64,000 bases of DNA from Pseudobdellovibrionaceae bacterium (lineage in GTDB: Bacteria; Bdellovibrionota; Bdellovibrionia; Bdellovibrionales; Bdellovibrionaceae): positions 58,553 to 122,552 of the forward strand of contig JAKFYD010000015.1 in the NCBI GenBank assembly GCA_021731025.1, read 5' to 3'. Position 1 is the first letter of the stretch; each line of letters starts with the position of its first letter. The notes beneath the pieces are model-generated. The model was not told where the DNA came from. It saw nothing but the letters and a program-made list of their open reading frames with translations, and ran no database searches. The position numbers and the translations under genes were made by a program. This document shows positions 53,337 through 60,921 of the stretch, one piece after another.

Positions 53337-54067
53337 AGTGTGTGAGCTGATACTTTTGCTTTTCGGCCATGCCAAGCCGCATAGAATGAAATTGCGGCAG
53401 GTAAGAAAAATCCAAAATAACCCAATTTCAAAAATACGGCGGCTCCCAATGCAGAGCCCAGAATAAATGAAACTATCGAACCGATTCGCAAATAATTTGC
53501 TCGCACTTCAGCTTGAAGAGGTTTTTCATTGAGATCGAAAGAAAAAATGCGTGCAAGTCCCAAACCCAAATCCGTGGTCAATCCTGTGAGATGAGTGGTT
53601 CGAACCGATTTTCCGGATGAGGAAGTGATCGCAGCATTTTGGAGTCCACTCGCCAGACATAAAAGAACGAGTAAAGCGTAGTTGTGTTCTAGGCCAAAGG
53701 ATTCACCAAAATTTTCGACACTGAAAAGATTTCCACCGGCTGCTAAAAAAAGGCATAGGCCGCACAAACCCATGACCCAATCAAAGTGCGGTTTCTTTTT
53801 TCGGTGGATAGGGCGGTCAATCAGTAAACCGGCGATAAAAGCGCCAAGGAGGAAAAACACAGGAACGGATAAAATTCCAAAAGCCGCCCGAATCTGATCG
53901 CTTGCTAAATCAGTTCCAAAAAGTGTAGCAAAACCCGTGACGTGAGTGACAAATCTTCCGGTGGCTAAAAAGCCACCAGCATTGATGAAACCACCGCTGA
54001 GACTTAAAAGAAACCAGTGAAAGACAACGATGTTGTTGGCATTTTGATCAAAGCGATGATTAAACAT
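53333..54067 (-). CDS. DUF1275 (YoaK-like) membrane protein
   Basis: This 244-residue protein has about six membrane segments and the family motifs SLSGGFINAGGFLATGRFVTHVTGF near the N-terminus (cut here as GGFINAGGFLATGRFVTHVT), GLQNAAITSSSGKSVRTTHLTGLTTDLG (cut as GLQNAAITSSSGKSVRTTHL) and a C-terminal GSALGAAVF. The function of DUF1275 is unknown. It starts 2 bases after the NtrC-type regulator stop, so the two are co-transcribed. Its end overlaps the kinase gene end by 4 bases on the opposite strand. Confidence 0.8.
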   Translation of the reverse strand: MFNHRFDQNANNIVVFHWFLLSLSGGFINAGGFLATGRFVTHVTGFATLFGTDLASDQIRAAFGILSVPVFFLLGAFIAGLLIDRPIHRKKKPHFDWVMGLCGLCLFLAAGGNLFSVENFGESFGLEHNYALLVLLCLASGLQNAAITSSSGKSVRTTHLTGLTTDLGLGLARIFSFDLNEKPLQAEVRANYLRIGSIVSFILGSALGAAVFLKLGYFGFFLPAAISFYAAWHGRKAKVSAHTL

Positions 54068-54069
54068 CG

Positions 54070-55512
54070 CTACTCCATTTCATCGGGTTCGTTTTCTTCT
54101 GGTGACCCATCAGTAACCAATCCAAATTCTCGCTCTTTGCGGTAGAGAGTTCGCCGATTCACGCCAAGAATCTGCGCCGCCTTTTCTTTGCGGCCGCCAG
54201 TTTTATCAAGTATAAATTTGAAATATCTTTTTTCAATTTCTTCCAGAGTGGGAAGGGATCCCATATTGTTCGATTCAAAAAAAGATTCAACATTTCCTTC
54301 ACCCGCTGAAGGTAAATCTTTAGTGTCTATTTCAGTTCCTCGAGCTAGAACTACGGCTCGCTCGATAACATTTTCAAGTTCCCGAACATTTCCTTCCCAA
54401 GGCATAGAAATCAATCGAGCCATAGCCTCTTGGGAAAATTTATGAACTTGGCTCTTGTTGGCAGCCGCGTACTTTTTGAGGAAGTGCTCTGCGAGTAAAG
54501 GAATATCTTCCCGACGATGACGAAGGGGAGGAATTGTGATCGGAATCACCGACAACCGATAATAAAGATCTTCGCGAAATGTTCCGTTCTTGATAGCAGC
54601 TTTCAGATCCTTATGTGTTGCAGCTACAATGCGAACATCGACATCATGATCGATATTCTCACCGACGGCTCTGATTTTCTTTTCTTGGATCACGCGCAGA
54701 AGCTTCGATTGAAGAGAGAGATTCATATCGCCAATCTCATCTAAGAAAATTGTTCCGCCTTCAGCCTCTTCAAAAAGCCCGCGCTTTTTTGTGATGGCTC
54801 CAGTGAATGCGCCTTTGGCGTGTCCGAAGAGTTCACTTTCAAGTAGGGCCTCGGGAATTGCTGTGCAATTGATGGCAATAAATTCTTTAGTTCGGCGAGG
54901 TCCCTCATCATGAATAGCTCGTGCGACACGTTCTTTGCCAGTTCCACTTTCTCCAGAGATAAGAACATTTGCACTGGCGGGGGCAACTCTTCGAATCAGA
55001 TCGAAGACCTCGTGCATTCCTGGAGATTTTCCAATGATTTTAGCAAAAGATTGCGTTTGATAAAGTTCATCTTGAAGCCGAAGATTCTCTCGGTGTAGAT
55101 CTCGAAACTTAAGAGCTCTGGCGACGGTCACGCTCATTTCGGCGAGCTTAAACGGCTTCGTTGTATAATCGAAAGCTCCGCGGCGGATGGCTTCGATGGC
55201 TGTTTCAATAGTGCCAAATGCTGTGATCAGAATTATGGGTATGTTTGGAGCGAGATCACGAAATTTAGAAATGAATTCAATGCCCGACATTTCAGGCATA
55301 TTCAAATCACTGATGACAAGATCGAGCTGCTTGTCTGTAGCGTCTCTTAATGAATCCGAAGTTATCGTAAATTCACCATTGGTAATTCGGGCTAAAGCTT
55401 CGCTGGCCAGAGAGGCCTCGCTGACTTTATGACCTTCAGATTTTAGAAAATCCCTGACCATTGAGCGCATGGCTGGATCATCGTCGATAACAAGGATGTG
55501 GTGCTTGGACAT
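54070..55512 (-). CDS. NtrC-family sigma-54-dependent response regulator
   Basis: The 480 residues from ATG 55512 (AGGAG site) show a receiver with [11 protein letters not shown] and [12 protein letters not shown] (phospho-Asp near 67). An AAA+ domain follows with Walker A GESGTGKE near 186, the sigma-54 contact loop GAFTGA near 236 and Walker [13 protein letters not shown]. The C-terminus is a Fis-type HTH ([21 protein letters not shown], cut as [15 protein letters not shown]). The longer frame to 55587 lacks a start signal and overlaps the two 19-bp motifs. Those motifs suggest autoregulation, and the same motif before ccoI, nirK and the hemerythrin operon suggests the regulon. The partner kinase is probably at 52218-53336. 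Confidence 0.92.
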   Translation of the reverse strand: MSKHHILVIDDDPAMRSMVRDFLKSEGHKVSEASLASEALARITNGEFTITSDSLRDATDKQLDLVISDLNMPEMSGIEFISKFRDLAPNIPIILITAFGTIETAIEAIRRGAFDYTTKPFKLAEMSVTVARALKFRDLHRENLRLQDELYQTQSFAKIIGKSPGMHEVFDLIRRVAPASANVLISGESGTGKERVARAIHDEGPRRTKEFIAINCTAIPEALLESELFGHAKGAFTGAITKKRGLFEEAEGGTIFLDEIGDMNLSLQSKLLRVIQEKKIRAVGENIDHDVDVRIVAATHKDLKAAIKNGTFREDLYYRLSVIPITIPPLRHRREDIPLLAEHFLKKYAAANKSQVHKFSQEAMARLISMPWEGNVRELENVIERAVVLARGTEIDTKDLPSAGEGNVESFFESNNMGSLPTLEEIEKRYFKFILDKTGGRKEKAAQILGVNRRTLYRKEREFGLVTDGSPEENEPDEME

Positions 55513-55528
55513 AGGGACTCCTGTAAAA

Positions 55529-55547
55529 TTGAGACACATCGGCTCAA
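55529..55547. promoter_or_regulatory. 19-bp motif, site B, in the regulator leader
   Basis: TTGAGACACATCGGCTCAA is an inverted repeat (TTGAGn...nCTCAA) of the same length and edges as site A. Its edge lies 17 bases before the regulator ATG, over the ribosome site or core promoter, where binding would repress. Confidence 0.55.
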
Positions 55548-55562
55548 AAGATCCATTTGGAT

Positions 55563-55581
55563 TTGAGCCAAATTGTCCCAA
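55563..55581. promoter_or_regulatory. 19-bp motif, site A, upstream of the sigma-54 activator gene
   Basis: TTGAGCCAAATTGTCCCAA. It matches 17 of 19 positions of the site before nirK (63426-63444). Its centre is 34 bases from that of site B, close to three helical turns, as for paired enhancer sites. Confidence 0.6.
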
Positions 55582-55645
55582 ATTCAAATCGAGAATGGAT
55601 ATAATCCATATTCATATAATGAAAGCATGGGATGTGCCAAAGATA

Positions 55646-56389
55646 TTAATGACAGTGGGCTTGAGGAGAATTCGACTTTACATTTGGGGCATCAGTTTGA
55701 ATTGTCGGCTTTGCAAAGTTTTCTGTGCGAGAGCCAAAAGCAACCAAGCTGTACAAGCCACTGGCCACCAGAAGTGCTCCGGCCCAACGCTGCCCATTTT
55801 TTTTAAACTTAGAGCCAATCAATTTTTGAAGAAGACCACTGCTTGCACTCAACAGGGGAGTACTCCCTAACCAAAATGCGAACATAAACAGAGCGCCCTT
55901 TGTTGCGCTTCCAGTAACAGCGGCACCAAGAAGAAATCCATACAAATGCCCACAAGGCAAAAGCACAGTAAGAAAACCGGCAAGACCAGCAGCCAGTGAT
56001 CGCGGAAGGAATGGCCTTCTTGCAAATGACCAAACTTTTTCAATCCATTTATTTATTCCACGAGGCATAGAAATGTGCAGCGGTTTACCCATAATGGCCC
56101 GATAGCCATTCAGCAGAAGTAGGATCGCAATTGTAACCAAAGTTAAACTCGAAATCCAATTTGCTCGCCCTTCATCTAGGAGGGAAGCGCCAAAGGCACC
56201 AACCACTGCGCCGGCGAAACTGTAGGATAAAGCTCGAGCAAGTTGGTAGTACATAAGAGAAGTTTTATCTTTAGCGAAATTAAGAACGACGGGACCACAC
56301 ATCGAAAGGCAATGGGGGCTTCCAATAATTCCGCCTACGAAAACCGATACCGAAATAATCCACAAAGATTGATTAGAAAGGTCCAACAA
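55646..56389 (-). CDS. SafE/TauE-like membrane protein of the cco locus
   Basis: The protein has about 247 residues. TTG 56389 is chosen as start because AAGGAGG lies 6 bases before it; the frame runs to 56407. It has about six membrane segments, with GSPHCLSMCGPVVL near the first and LLPCGHLYGFLLGAA near 150. These Cys-containing motifs mark the SafE/TauE (UreH-like) family found in cbb3 oxidase clusters, where copper handling or cytochrome assembly is suspected. The gene lies after ccoG, its start overlapping the end of ccoG by 17 bases, and ends the cco operon. Confidence 0.75.
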   Translation of the reverse strand: MLDLSNQSLWIISVSVFVGGIIGSPHCLSMCGPVVLNFAKDKTSLMYYQLARALSYSFAGAVVGAFGASLLDEGRANWISSLTLVTIAILLLLNGYRAIMGKPLHISMPRGINKWIEKVWSFARRPFLPRSLAAGLAGFLTVLLPCGHLYGFLLGAAVTGSATKGALFMFAFWLGSTPLLSASSGLLQKLIGSKFKKNGQRWAGALLVASGLYSLVAFGSRTENFAKPTIQTDAPNVKSNSPQAHCH

Positions 56390-57809
56390 GAGTGACCTCC
56401 TTTTCAACCTGGATCCGCGGATTTGTTCCTGAACTATTATCTTTCACGATCAGGGTCATCGTTTTTTGGCCGTTGCGAATGAGTAACTTGGGAAGACGAA
56501 TAAATACATCCACCTGCACAACCTTTCCATCGTCAAGGGGCAAAGGTTGTACGGCGGTAATCAACTGAATTTCTTTTTCGGTTTTTTCTGAGGTTTCGAA
56601 GACAAGATCTTGTCTTTCACCACTTTGGTTACTGAGTTCAAGTTTGAGGTGGTTCATGATCATCGTCGAGCCATTTTCAAGAGTTTGTACTGTGTACGGA
56701 GTTCCTTTTGCCCGAAGAATTTGTACATCAACCGGTTTGATAAGATAAAGTGAAATTGAAAGCGCAAGGATGGAACCAAGACAAAATAATAAATAGATTC
56801 CAGACCGAAAAGTAAATCGCTTTTTCTTTTGAGTTTTTGGTAGCAGAGAATCGTAACGAATCAGACCTGTCGGCTTTTTAACTTTCGTCATAACCTCGTC
56901 GCAGGCATCAATGCAAGCCGTGCAAGCAATGCATTCCATTTGTACCCCGCGACGAATATCGATTCCCGTTGGACAGACTTGGACACAGCGGTAGCAGTTT
57001 ACACAATCGCCCAATTTTGTATTGTGAGTTTTCGATAAGACCTTGGCTTGAGGCGTGGTTCGGGGTTCTCCTCGCTGAACATCGTAAGCGACAATCATCG
57101 AGCCGCGATCCATCAGCACCGATTGAAATCGTCCATAAGGACAAACGATGGTGCAAAATTGTTCACGGAACCAGGCAAAGTCAAAAAGAATCACCGCACT
57201 CGAAATGAGCATGAAGAGAAAGCTTCCCCAATTTTCTGAAGGGGAGCGTTGGATCATTTTTGCCAAATGTTCGGTTCCAACAAAATAAGCCAGAAAACTG
57301 TGGGTCACAATAAGTGTGGCGACCAAATAAAGCATCCACTTTGCCGCTTTTTTCAGAAGTTTTTTTAAGTTCAATGGAGCTGCATCAAGGCGTCGACGCT
57401 CGAGTGCAGGGCCTTCGATCCATCTTTCAATTTTTCGAAAGACTCCGTCAATAAACACTGTTTGTGGACAGGCCCATCCACACCAGACGCGTCCCCAAAC
57501 TGCCGTCGCAAAAAAAAGTCCAAAGGCAGCCGATGAAAAAACAAAAAACAAAAGGGGAGCATTGTGGGCCCGAAGTGAAAGACCAAATATTTCAAATCTT
57601 CGTTGAGCAAGATCTAGTAGAAGAGCTTGTTGGCCATTAATTTTTATCCAAGGGAGAATAAGAAATAAAATGACAAGAAAACTTTGAACTTGAGTTCTTT
57701 TACGACGAAAGAATCCACGCACGTCAGCAGGGTAAATAAATATTCTCCTTCCCTTTGCATCGGTGGTTGAAAGTCGATCAGGATGAAGTTCAAAATCACT
57801 CAAACTCAC
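56373..57809 (-). CDS. ccoG: CcoG (FixG-like) cbb3 oxidase assembly ferredoxin
   Basis: The 478-residue membrane protein from GTG 57809 shows CcoG features. The N-terminus has RGFFRRKRTQVQ, followed by membrane segments, CGWACPQTVFIDGVFR near 110, WFREQFCTIVCPYGRFQ near 195, and two 4Fe-4S clusters CVNCYRCVQVCPTGIDIR near 270 and CIACTACIDACD near 297. A last membrane segment and a periplasmic Ig-like FixG C-terminal domain follow. CcoG reduces copper for insertion into the CcoN active site. It starts 2 bases after the ccoP stop and is part of the cco operon. Confidence 0.93.
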   Translation of the reverse strand: MSLSDFELHPDRLSTTDAKGRRIFIYPADVRGFFRRKRTQVQSFLVILFLILPWIKINGQQALLLDLAQRRFEIFGLSLRAHNAPLLFFVFSSAAFGLFFATAVWGRVWCGWACPQTVFIDGVFRKIERWIEGPALERRRLDAAPLNLKKLLKKAAKWMLYLVATLIVTHSFLAYFVGTEHLAKMIQRSPSENWGSFLFMLISSAVILFDFAWFREQFCTIVCPYGRFQSVLMDRGSMIVAYDVQRGEPRTTPQAKVLSKTHNTKLGDCVNCYRCVQVCPTGIDIRRGVQMECIACTACIDACDEVMTKVKKPTGLIRYDSLLPKTQKKKRFTFRSGIYLLFCLGSILALSISLYLIKPVDVQILRAKGTPYTVQTLENGSTMIMNHLKLELSNQSGERQDLVFETSEKTEKEIQLITAVQPLPLDDGKVVQVDVFIRLPKLLIRNGQKTMTLIVKDNSSGTNPRIQVEKEVTLVGPF

Positions 57810-57811
57810 AG

Positions 57812-58423
57812 CTAGTCCTTAGATTCCTGTTTTTCACCTTGAGCGCTCTTAGCTCCGGGTGGATTTGTTCCATGAAGTGAATGAACAAAAGCAACAACAT
57901 CAATGAGCTCGTCAGGAGTCAGCAGTTGTGCCCAGGGCGGCATTCCTTTGTCGGGAATTCCATCGGCGACGACTTTGGCCACGTCTTTCAGAGTTCCTTT
58001 TCCGTGAATCCAAAAGTCGTCGGTTAAGTTAGGGCCGACGACGCCTTGTCCTTTGTCACCATGACAAGCGAGACATTTGCCGGCGTAGACTTCGTTCCCA
58101 TGTTTAAGTTTTTCGGGATTTTTAAAAGCGGCCAGTAAAACAGCTTCTTCATTTCCTCCTTGGGAGGACGAAGCGGCTTTTGTTTTATTAACTTCTATTT
58201 GTGCAAGAGCAATTTCTAACTCTTGTTTTGGTGTTGGCCCATATCCTGACATGTAGTAGCCAACATACCAGGCCGAAAAAATAATCGTCGCCCAAAAAAT
58301 CCCTAACCACCATCTCGGTAAAACGTGATCGAGCTCTTTGATGCCATCATAGTCGTGATCAAGAAGTAGTTTTTCTTCTCCACTTAAGACTTCCATTTTT
58401 TGTTCGTCTTTTGAATCACTCAT
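57812..58423 (-). CDS. ccoP: CcoP, mono-heme form (cbb3 oxidase subunit III)
   Basis: The 203 residues from ATG 58423 begin with a cytoplasmic stretch, then DGIKELDHVLPRWWL (the standard CcoP lead-in), one membrane segment (GIFWATIIFSAWYVGYYMSG) and a single cytochrome c domain with YAGKCLACHGDKGQG near residue 115 and a Met in GMPPWAQLL near 163. Classical CcoP has two heme-c domains and about 290-310 residues; here only one is present. The frame is open to 58438, but 58423 matches the family start. Its start overlaps the end of ccoQ by 8 bases. Confidence 0.88.
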   Translation of the reverse strand: MSDSKDEQKMEVLSGEEKLLLDHDYDGIKELDHVLPRWWLGIFWATIIFSAWYVGYYMSGYGPTPKQELEIALAQIEVNKTKAASSSQGGNEEAVLLAAFKNPEKLKHGNEVYAGKCLACHGDKGQGVVGPNLTDDFWIHGKGTLKDVAKVVADGIPDKGMPPWAQLLTPDELIDVVAFVHSLHGTNPPGAKSAQGEKQESKD

Positions 58424-58589
58424 ACTTTTCTCCATCACTCAGCGGAAGAACTTCCGATTCTTTAAAAATGGGAGCTCTTGATTTCTGGTTTACACGCACA
58501 ATAAGTCCTATAAAGAAAACGAAAAAGATCATAAGGGCCAAAGTTGAAAGCCATGGCCACGGAAATTGAGTCAGAATTAATTGCTTCAT
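58416..58589 (-). CDS. ccoQ: CcoQ, small cbb3 oxidase subunit
   Basis: This 57-residue reading frame lies between ccoNO and ccoP. It starts MKQLILTQFPWPWLS, has one membrane segment (TLALMIFFVFFIGLIVRV) and a short soluble tail. Size, position and topology are those of CcoQ/FixQ, which stabilises the interaction of CcoP with the core. It begins 4 bases inside the end of ccoNO and overlaps ccoP by 8 bases. Confidence 0.8.
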   Translation of the reverse strand: MKQLILTQFPWPWLSTLALMIFFVFFIGLIVRVNQKSRAPIFKESEVLPLSDGEKYE

Positions 58590-60751
58590 TTTTCTTCTCC
58601 TACTGTAGTCGCTTGTTTCTCGAAGAGAGCGGGATTTTTTCCAAGACGTTGCAAATAAGCGATCAAGGCAATGATCTCTCTATTTTCAAGCCCTTTAATT
58701 TGGGAATCGGTTGATAAGCCCTGTGCTATTTGAGTCGCCTGTGCTTTTGCAGCTTGCGGAGCATTTCGCACTTCTTCTTCGGTGTAAGGAACACCTAGGT
58801 TTTTCATCACTTCAAATTTCTTTTCTAAAATGGCGAAGTCCGTCTTCTTATCAAAGAGCCAAGTGTAATTCGGCATCAGCGAGTTAGGAGTCACGAGTCT
58901 TGGATCCAGCATATGCCGGTAATGCCAAAGATCAGGATACTTTCCACCGACGCGAGCTAAATCAGGACCAGTTCTTTTCGAACCCCACTGAAAAGGTCGA
59001 TCATACATGGACTCTTGCGGAAGTGAGGCTTTGCCATACCGAAGAACATCTTCTGGCAAAGTTCGAATCATTTGCGAGTGGCAAGTGTAGCAACCTTCGC
59101 GAACATAAATATCACGGCCCGCAAGTTCCAAGGCTGTGTATGGAAGAACCGCATTTGAAACTGGAGCGTAGGTGTGAGCAACAAGGGTAGGAAGAATTTC
59201 AATCGCTGAGCCAATGACAATAGAAATAAAAGTGAGAATCGAGAAGGTTGGCATCAAACCTTCAAGACGTCGATGCCAAGTGCCCGCATGGGTCGGTTTT
59301 ACATGTTCCGTGGGAACGAATTGGAACACATCTTCTTTTTGATTTTTCGGAGCTTGCTTCCAAGTTTTGTAAAGGTTCCAACACATAACAAGGAAACCCG
59401 CAAGAAACATGGTTCCGCCAATGGCTCGAACCCAATACAAAGGAACGATGCGAATGACTGACTCAACAAAATCAGGGTAAACCAAACGACCGTTTCCATC
59501 GATGGCTCGCAACATCAGGCTTTGAGTGATTCCCGCCGTCCACATAGAAATGAGATAAAGAAGAATTCCAATGGTCCCGATCCAAAAATGGACGTTCGCT
59601 AATTTCTTCGAATAGAGTTCTGTTTTAAATAATTTCGGAACAAGATAGTAAAGCATGGCGAATGTTAAAAAACCATTCCACCCTAAAGTGCCGCCGTGAA
59701 CATGGGCAATAATCCAATCGGTGTAGTGTCCAATAGAACTCACTGATTTGATCGAAAGAAGGGGACCTTCGAAGGTGGCCATTCCATAAAAAGTAATCGC
59801 CGTTGCCATAAATTTTAAAACGGGCTCGGTTCGAACTTTATCCCAATTTCCTCGAAGTGTGAGTAATCCATTGATCATTCCGCCCCAGCTAGGAGCCCAA
59901 AGCATCAGTGAAAAAACCATTCCCAAAGTTTGAGCCCAATCGGGCAAAGCGGTGTAAAGTAAATGATGGGGACCTGCCCAAATATAAATAAAAACAAGGG
60001 ACCAAAAATGAATGATCGAAAGACGATAACTGTAAATCGGTCTGTTCGCGGCCTTCGGTAAAAAGTAGTACATCAATCCTAAGAAGGGTGTCGTCAGAAA
60101 AAAAGCGACAGCGTTATGTCCATACCACCACTGAACCAAGGCATCTTGAACGCCGGCATAGACAGGATAACTTTGAATCCAAGAAACGGGGATTTCGATA
60201 GAATTCACAATATGTAAAAAAGCGACAGTGATGATGGTTGCAATGTAAAACCAGATCGCAACGTACATGTGTTTTTCACGTCGACGATATAACGTCCCGA
60301 AAAAATTTACAGCAAAGACAACCCAGATGCCTGTGATCGCTAGGTCGATCGGCCATTCCAGTTCCGCATATTCTTTGCTCTGAGAAATACCAAGAGGGAG
60401 AGTAATGGCAGCGGCGACAATGATCAGTTGCCAACCCCAAAAATGAATTTTACTGAGCAAATCGTTGTACATTCGCGCTTTGCAAAGACGTTGAGTGGAA
60501 TAATAAATTCCTGCAAAAATGGCATTTCCACCAAAAGCAAAAATGGCCGCATTCGTGTGCAGTGGGCGTAAACGACCAAAGGTCAGCCAGCTCAGCCCAA
60601 AATTAAAATGCCAGTCAGCCAATTGTAAAGCAGCGATGATTCCGATCAGAAAGGCGACTCCTCCCCAAACAATTGTTGCTAAACTAAATTTTTTGACGAT
60701 GTCATCATCATAGCTGTAGGTCTCGATGTGACCTGCTTTCGTCTCTTTCAT
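58586..60751 (-). CDS. ccoNO: Fused CcoN-CcoO, cbb3 cytochrome oxidase subunits I and II
   Basis: The 721-residue chain holds both core subunits. Residues about 1-480 are CcoN with 12 membrane segments, LRPLHTNAAIFAFGG (low-spin heme His), QWWYGHNAVAFFLTT (CuB His and cross-linked Tyr region), AGPHHLLYT and AHVHGGTLGWNG. Residues about 500-721 are CcoO, with a membrane anchor (FSILTFISIVIGSAIEILP), RDIYVREGCYTCHSQMIR (heme c near 553) and DPRLVTPNSLMPNY. The join is in frame. CcoNO fusions are known in several bacterial lineages. It is the high-affinity terminal oxidase of the respiratory chain. The ATG overlaps the ccoS stop as ATGA. Confidence 0.93.
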   Translation of the reverse strand: MKETKAGHIETYSYDDDIVKKFSLATIVWGGVAFLIGIIAALQLADWHFNFGLSWLTFGRLRPLHTNAAIFAFGGNAIFAGIYYSTQRLCKARMYNDLLSKIHFWGWQLIIVAAAITLPLGISQSKEYAELEWPIDLAITGIWVVFAVNFFGTLYRRREKHMYVAIWFYIATIITVAFLHIVNSIEIPVSWIQSYPVYAGVQDALVQWWYGHNAVAFFLTTPFLGLMYYFLPKAANRPIYSYRLSIIHFWSLVFIYIWAGPHHLLYTALPDWAQTLGMVFSLMLWAPSWGGMINGLLTLRGNWDKVRTEPVLKFMATAITFYGMATFEGPLLSIKSVSSIGHYTDWIIAHVHGGTLGWNGFLTFAMLYYLVPKLFKTELYSKKLANVHFWIGTIGILLYLISMWTAGITQSLMLRAIDGNGRLVYPDFVESVIRIVPLYWVRAIGGTMFLAGFLVMCWNLYKTWKQAPKNQKEDVFQFVPTEHVKPTHAGTWHRRLEGLMPTFSILTFISIVIGSAIEILPTLVAHTYAPVSNAVLPYTALELAGRDIYVREGCYTCHSQMIRTLPEDVLRYGKASLPQESMYDRPFQWGSKRTGPDLARVGGKYPDLWHYRHMLDPRLVTPNSLMPNYTWLFDKKTDFAILEKKFEVMKNLGVPYTEEEVRNAPQAAKAQATQIAQGLSTDSQIKGLENREIIALIAYLQRLGKNPALFEKQATTVGEEK

Positions 60752-60921
60752 ATTGTGGTTCCTTTCTTCGTATCAATTTTTATTTCATCATCAAGAAGTA
60801 CTCGGTGGGCCGGAGTTTCTAAGTCATCGAATTGTCCGTGCCAGGAAAAGTAAATGAAGGCACCAAGAAAACTAAGACCAAGAAGGAGAGCTAATGGAAG
60901 GAGAAAATAAATAATGTTCAT
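60748..60921 (-). CDS. ccoS: CcoS, cbb3 oxidase maturation protein
   Basis: This 57-residue frame starts MNIIYFLLPLALLLG, has one membrane segment ending FLGAFIYFSWHGQFDDL, then ETPAHRVLLDDE. The motif of a hydrophobic helix followed by FxWA/HxxxGQFDDLExPAxRxLxDD is diagnostic of CcoS/FixS, needed for cofactor insertion into CcoN. It overlaps ccoI by 4 bases and ccoNO by 4 bases, completing the order I-S-NO-Q-P-G. Confidence 0.92.
   Translation of the reverse strand: MNIIYFLLPLALLLGLSFLGAFIYFSWHGQFDDLETPAHRVLLDDEIKIDTKKGTTI

Noticed and set aside
58586..60751. ccoN-ccoO fusion as a sequence error
   Set aside because: The join is in frame over a normal linker, and fused CcoNO chains are known in other bacteria.
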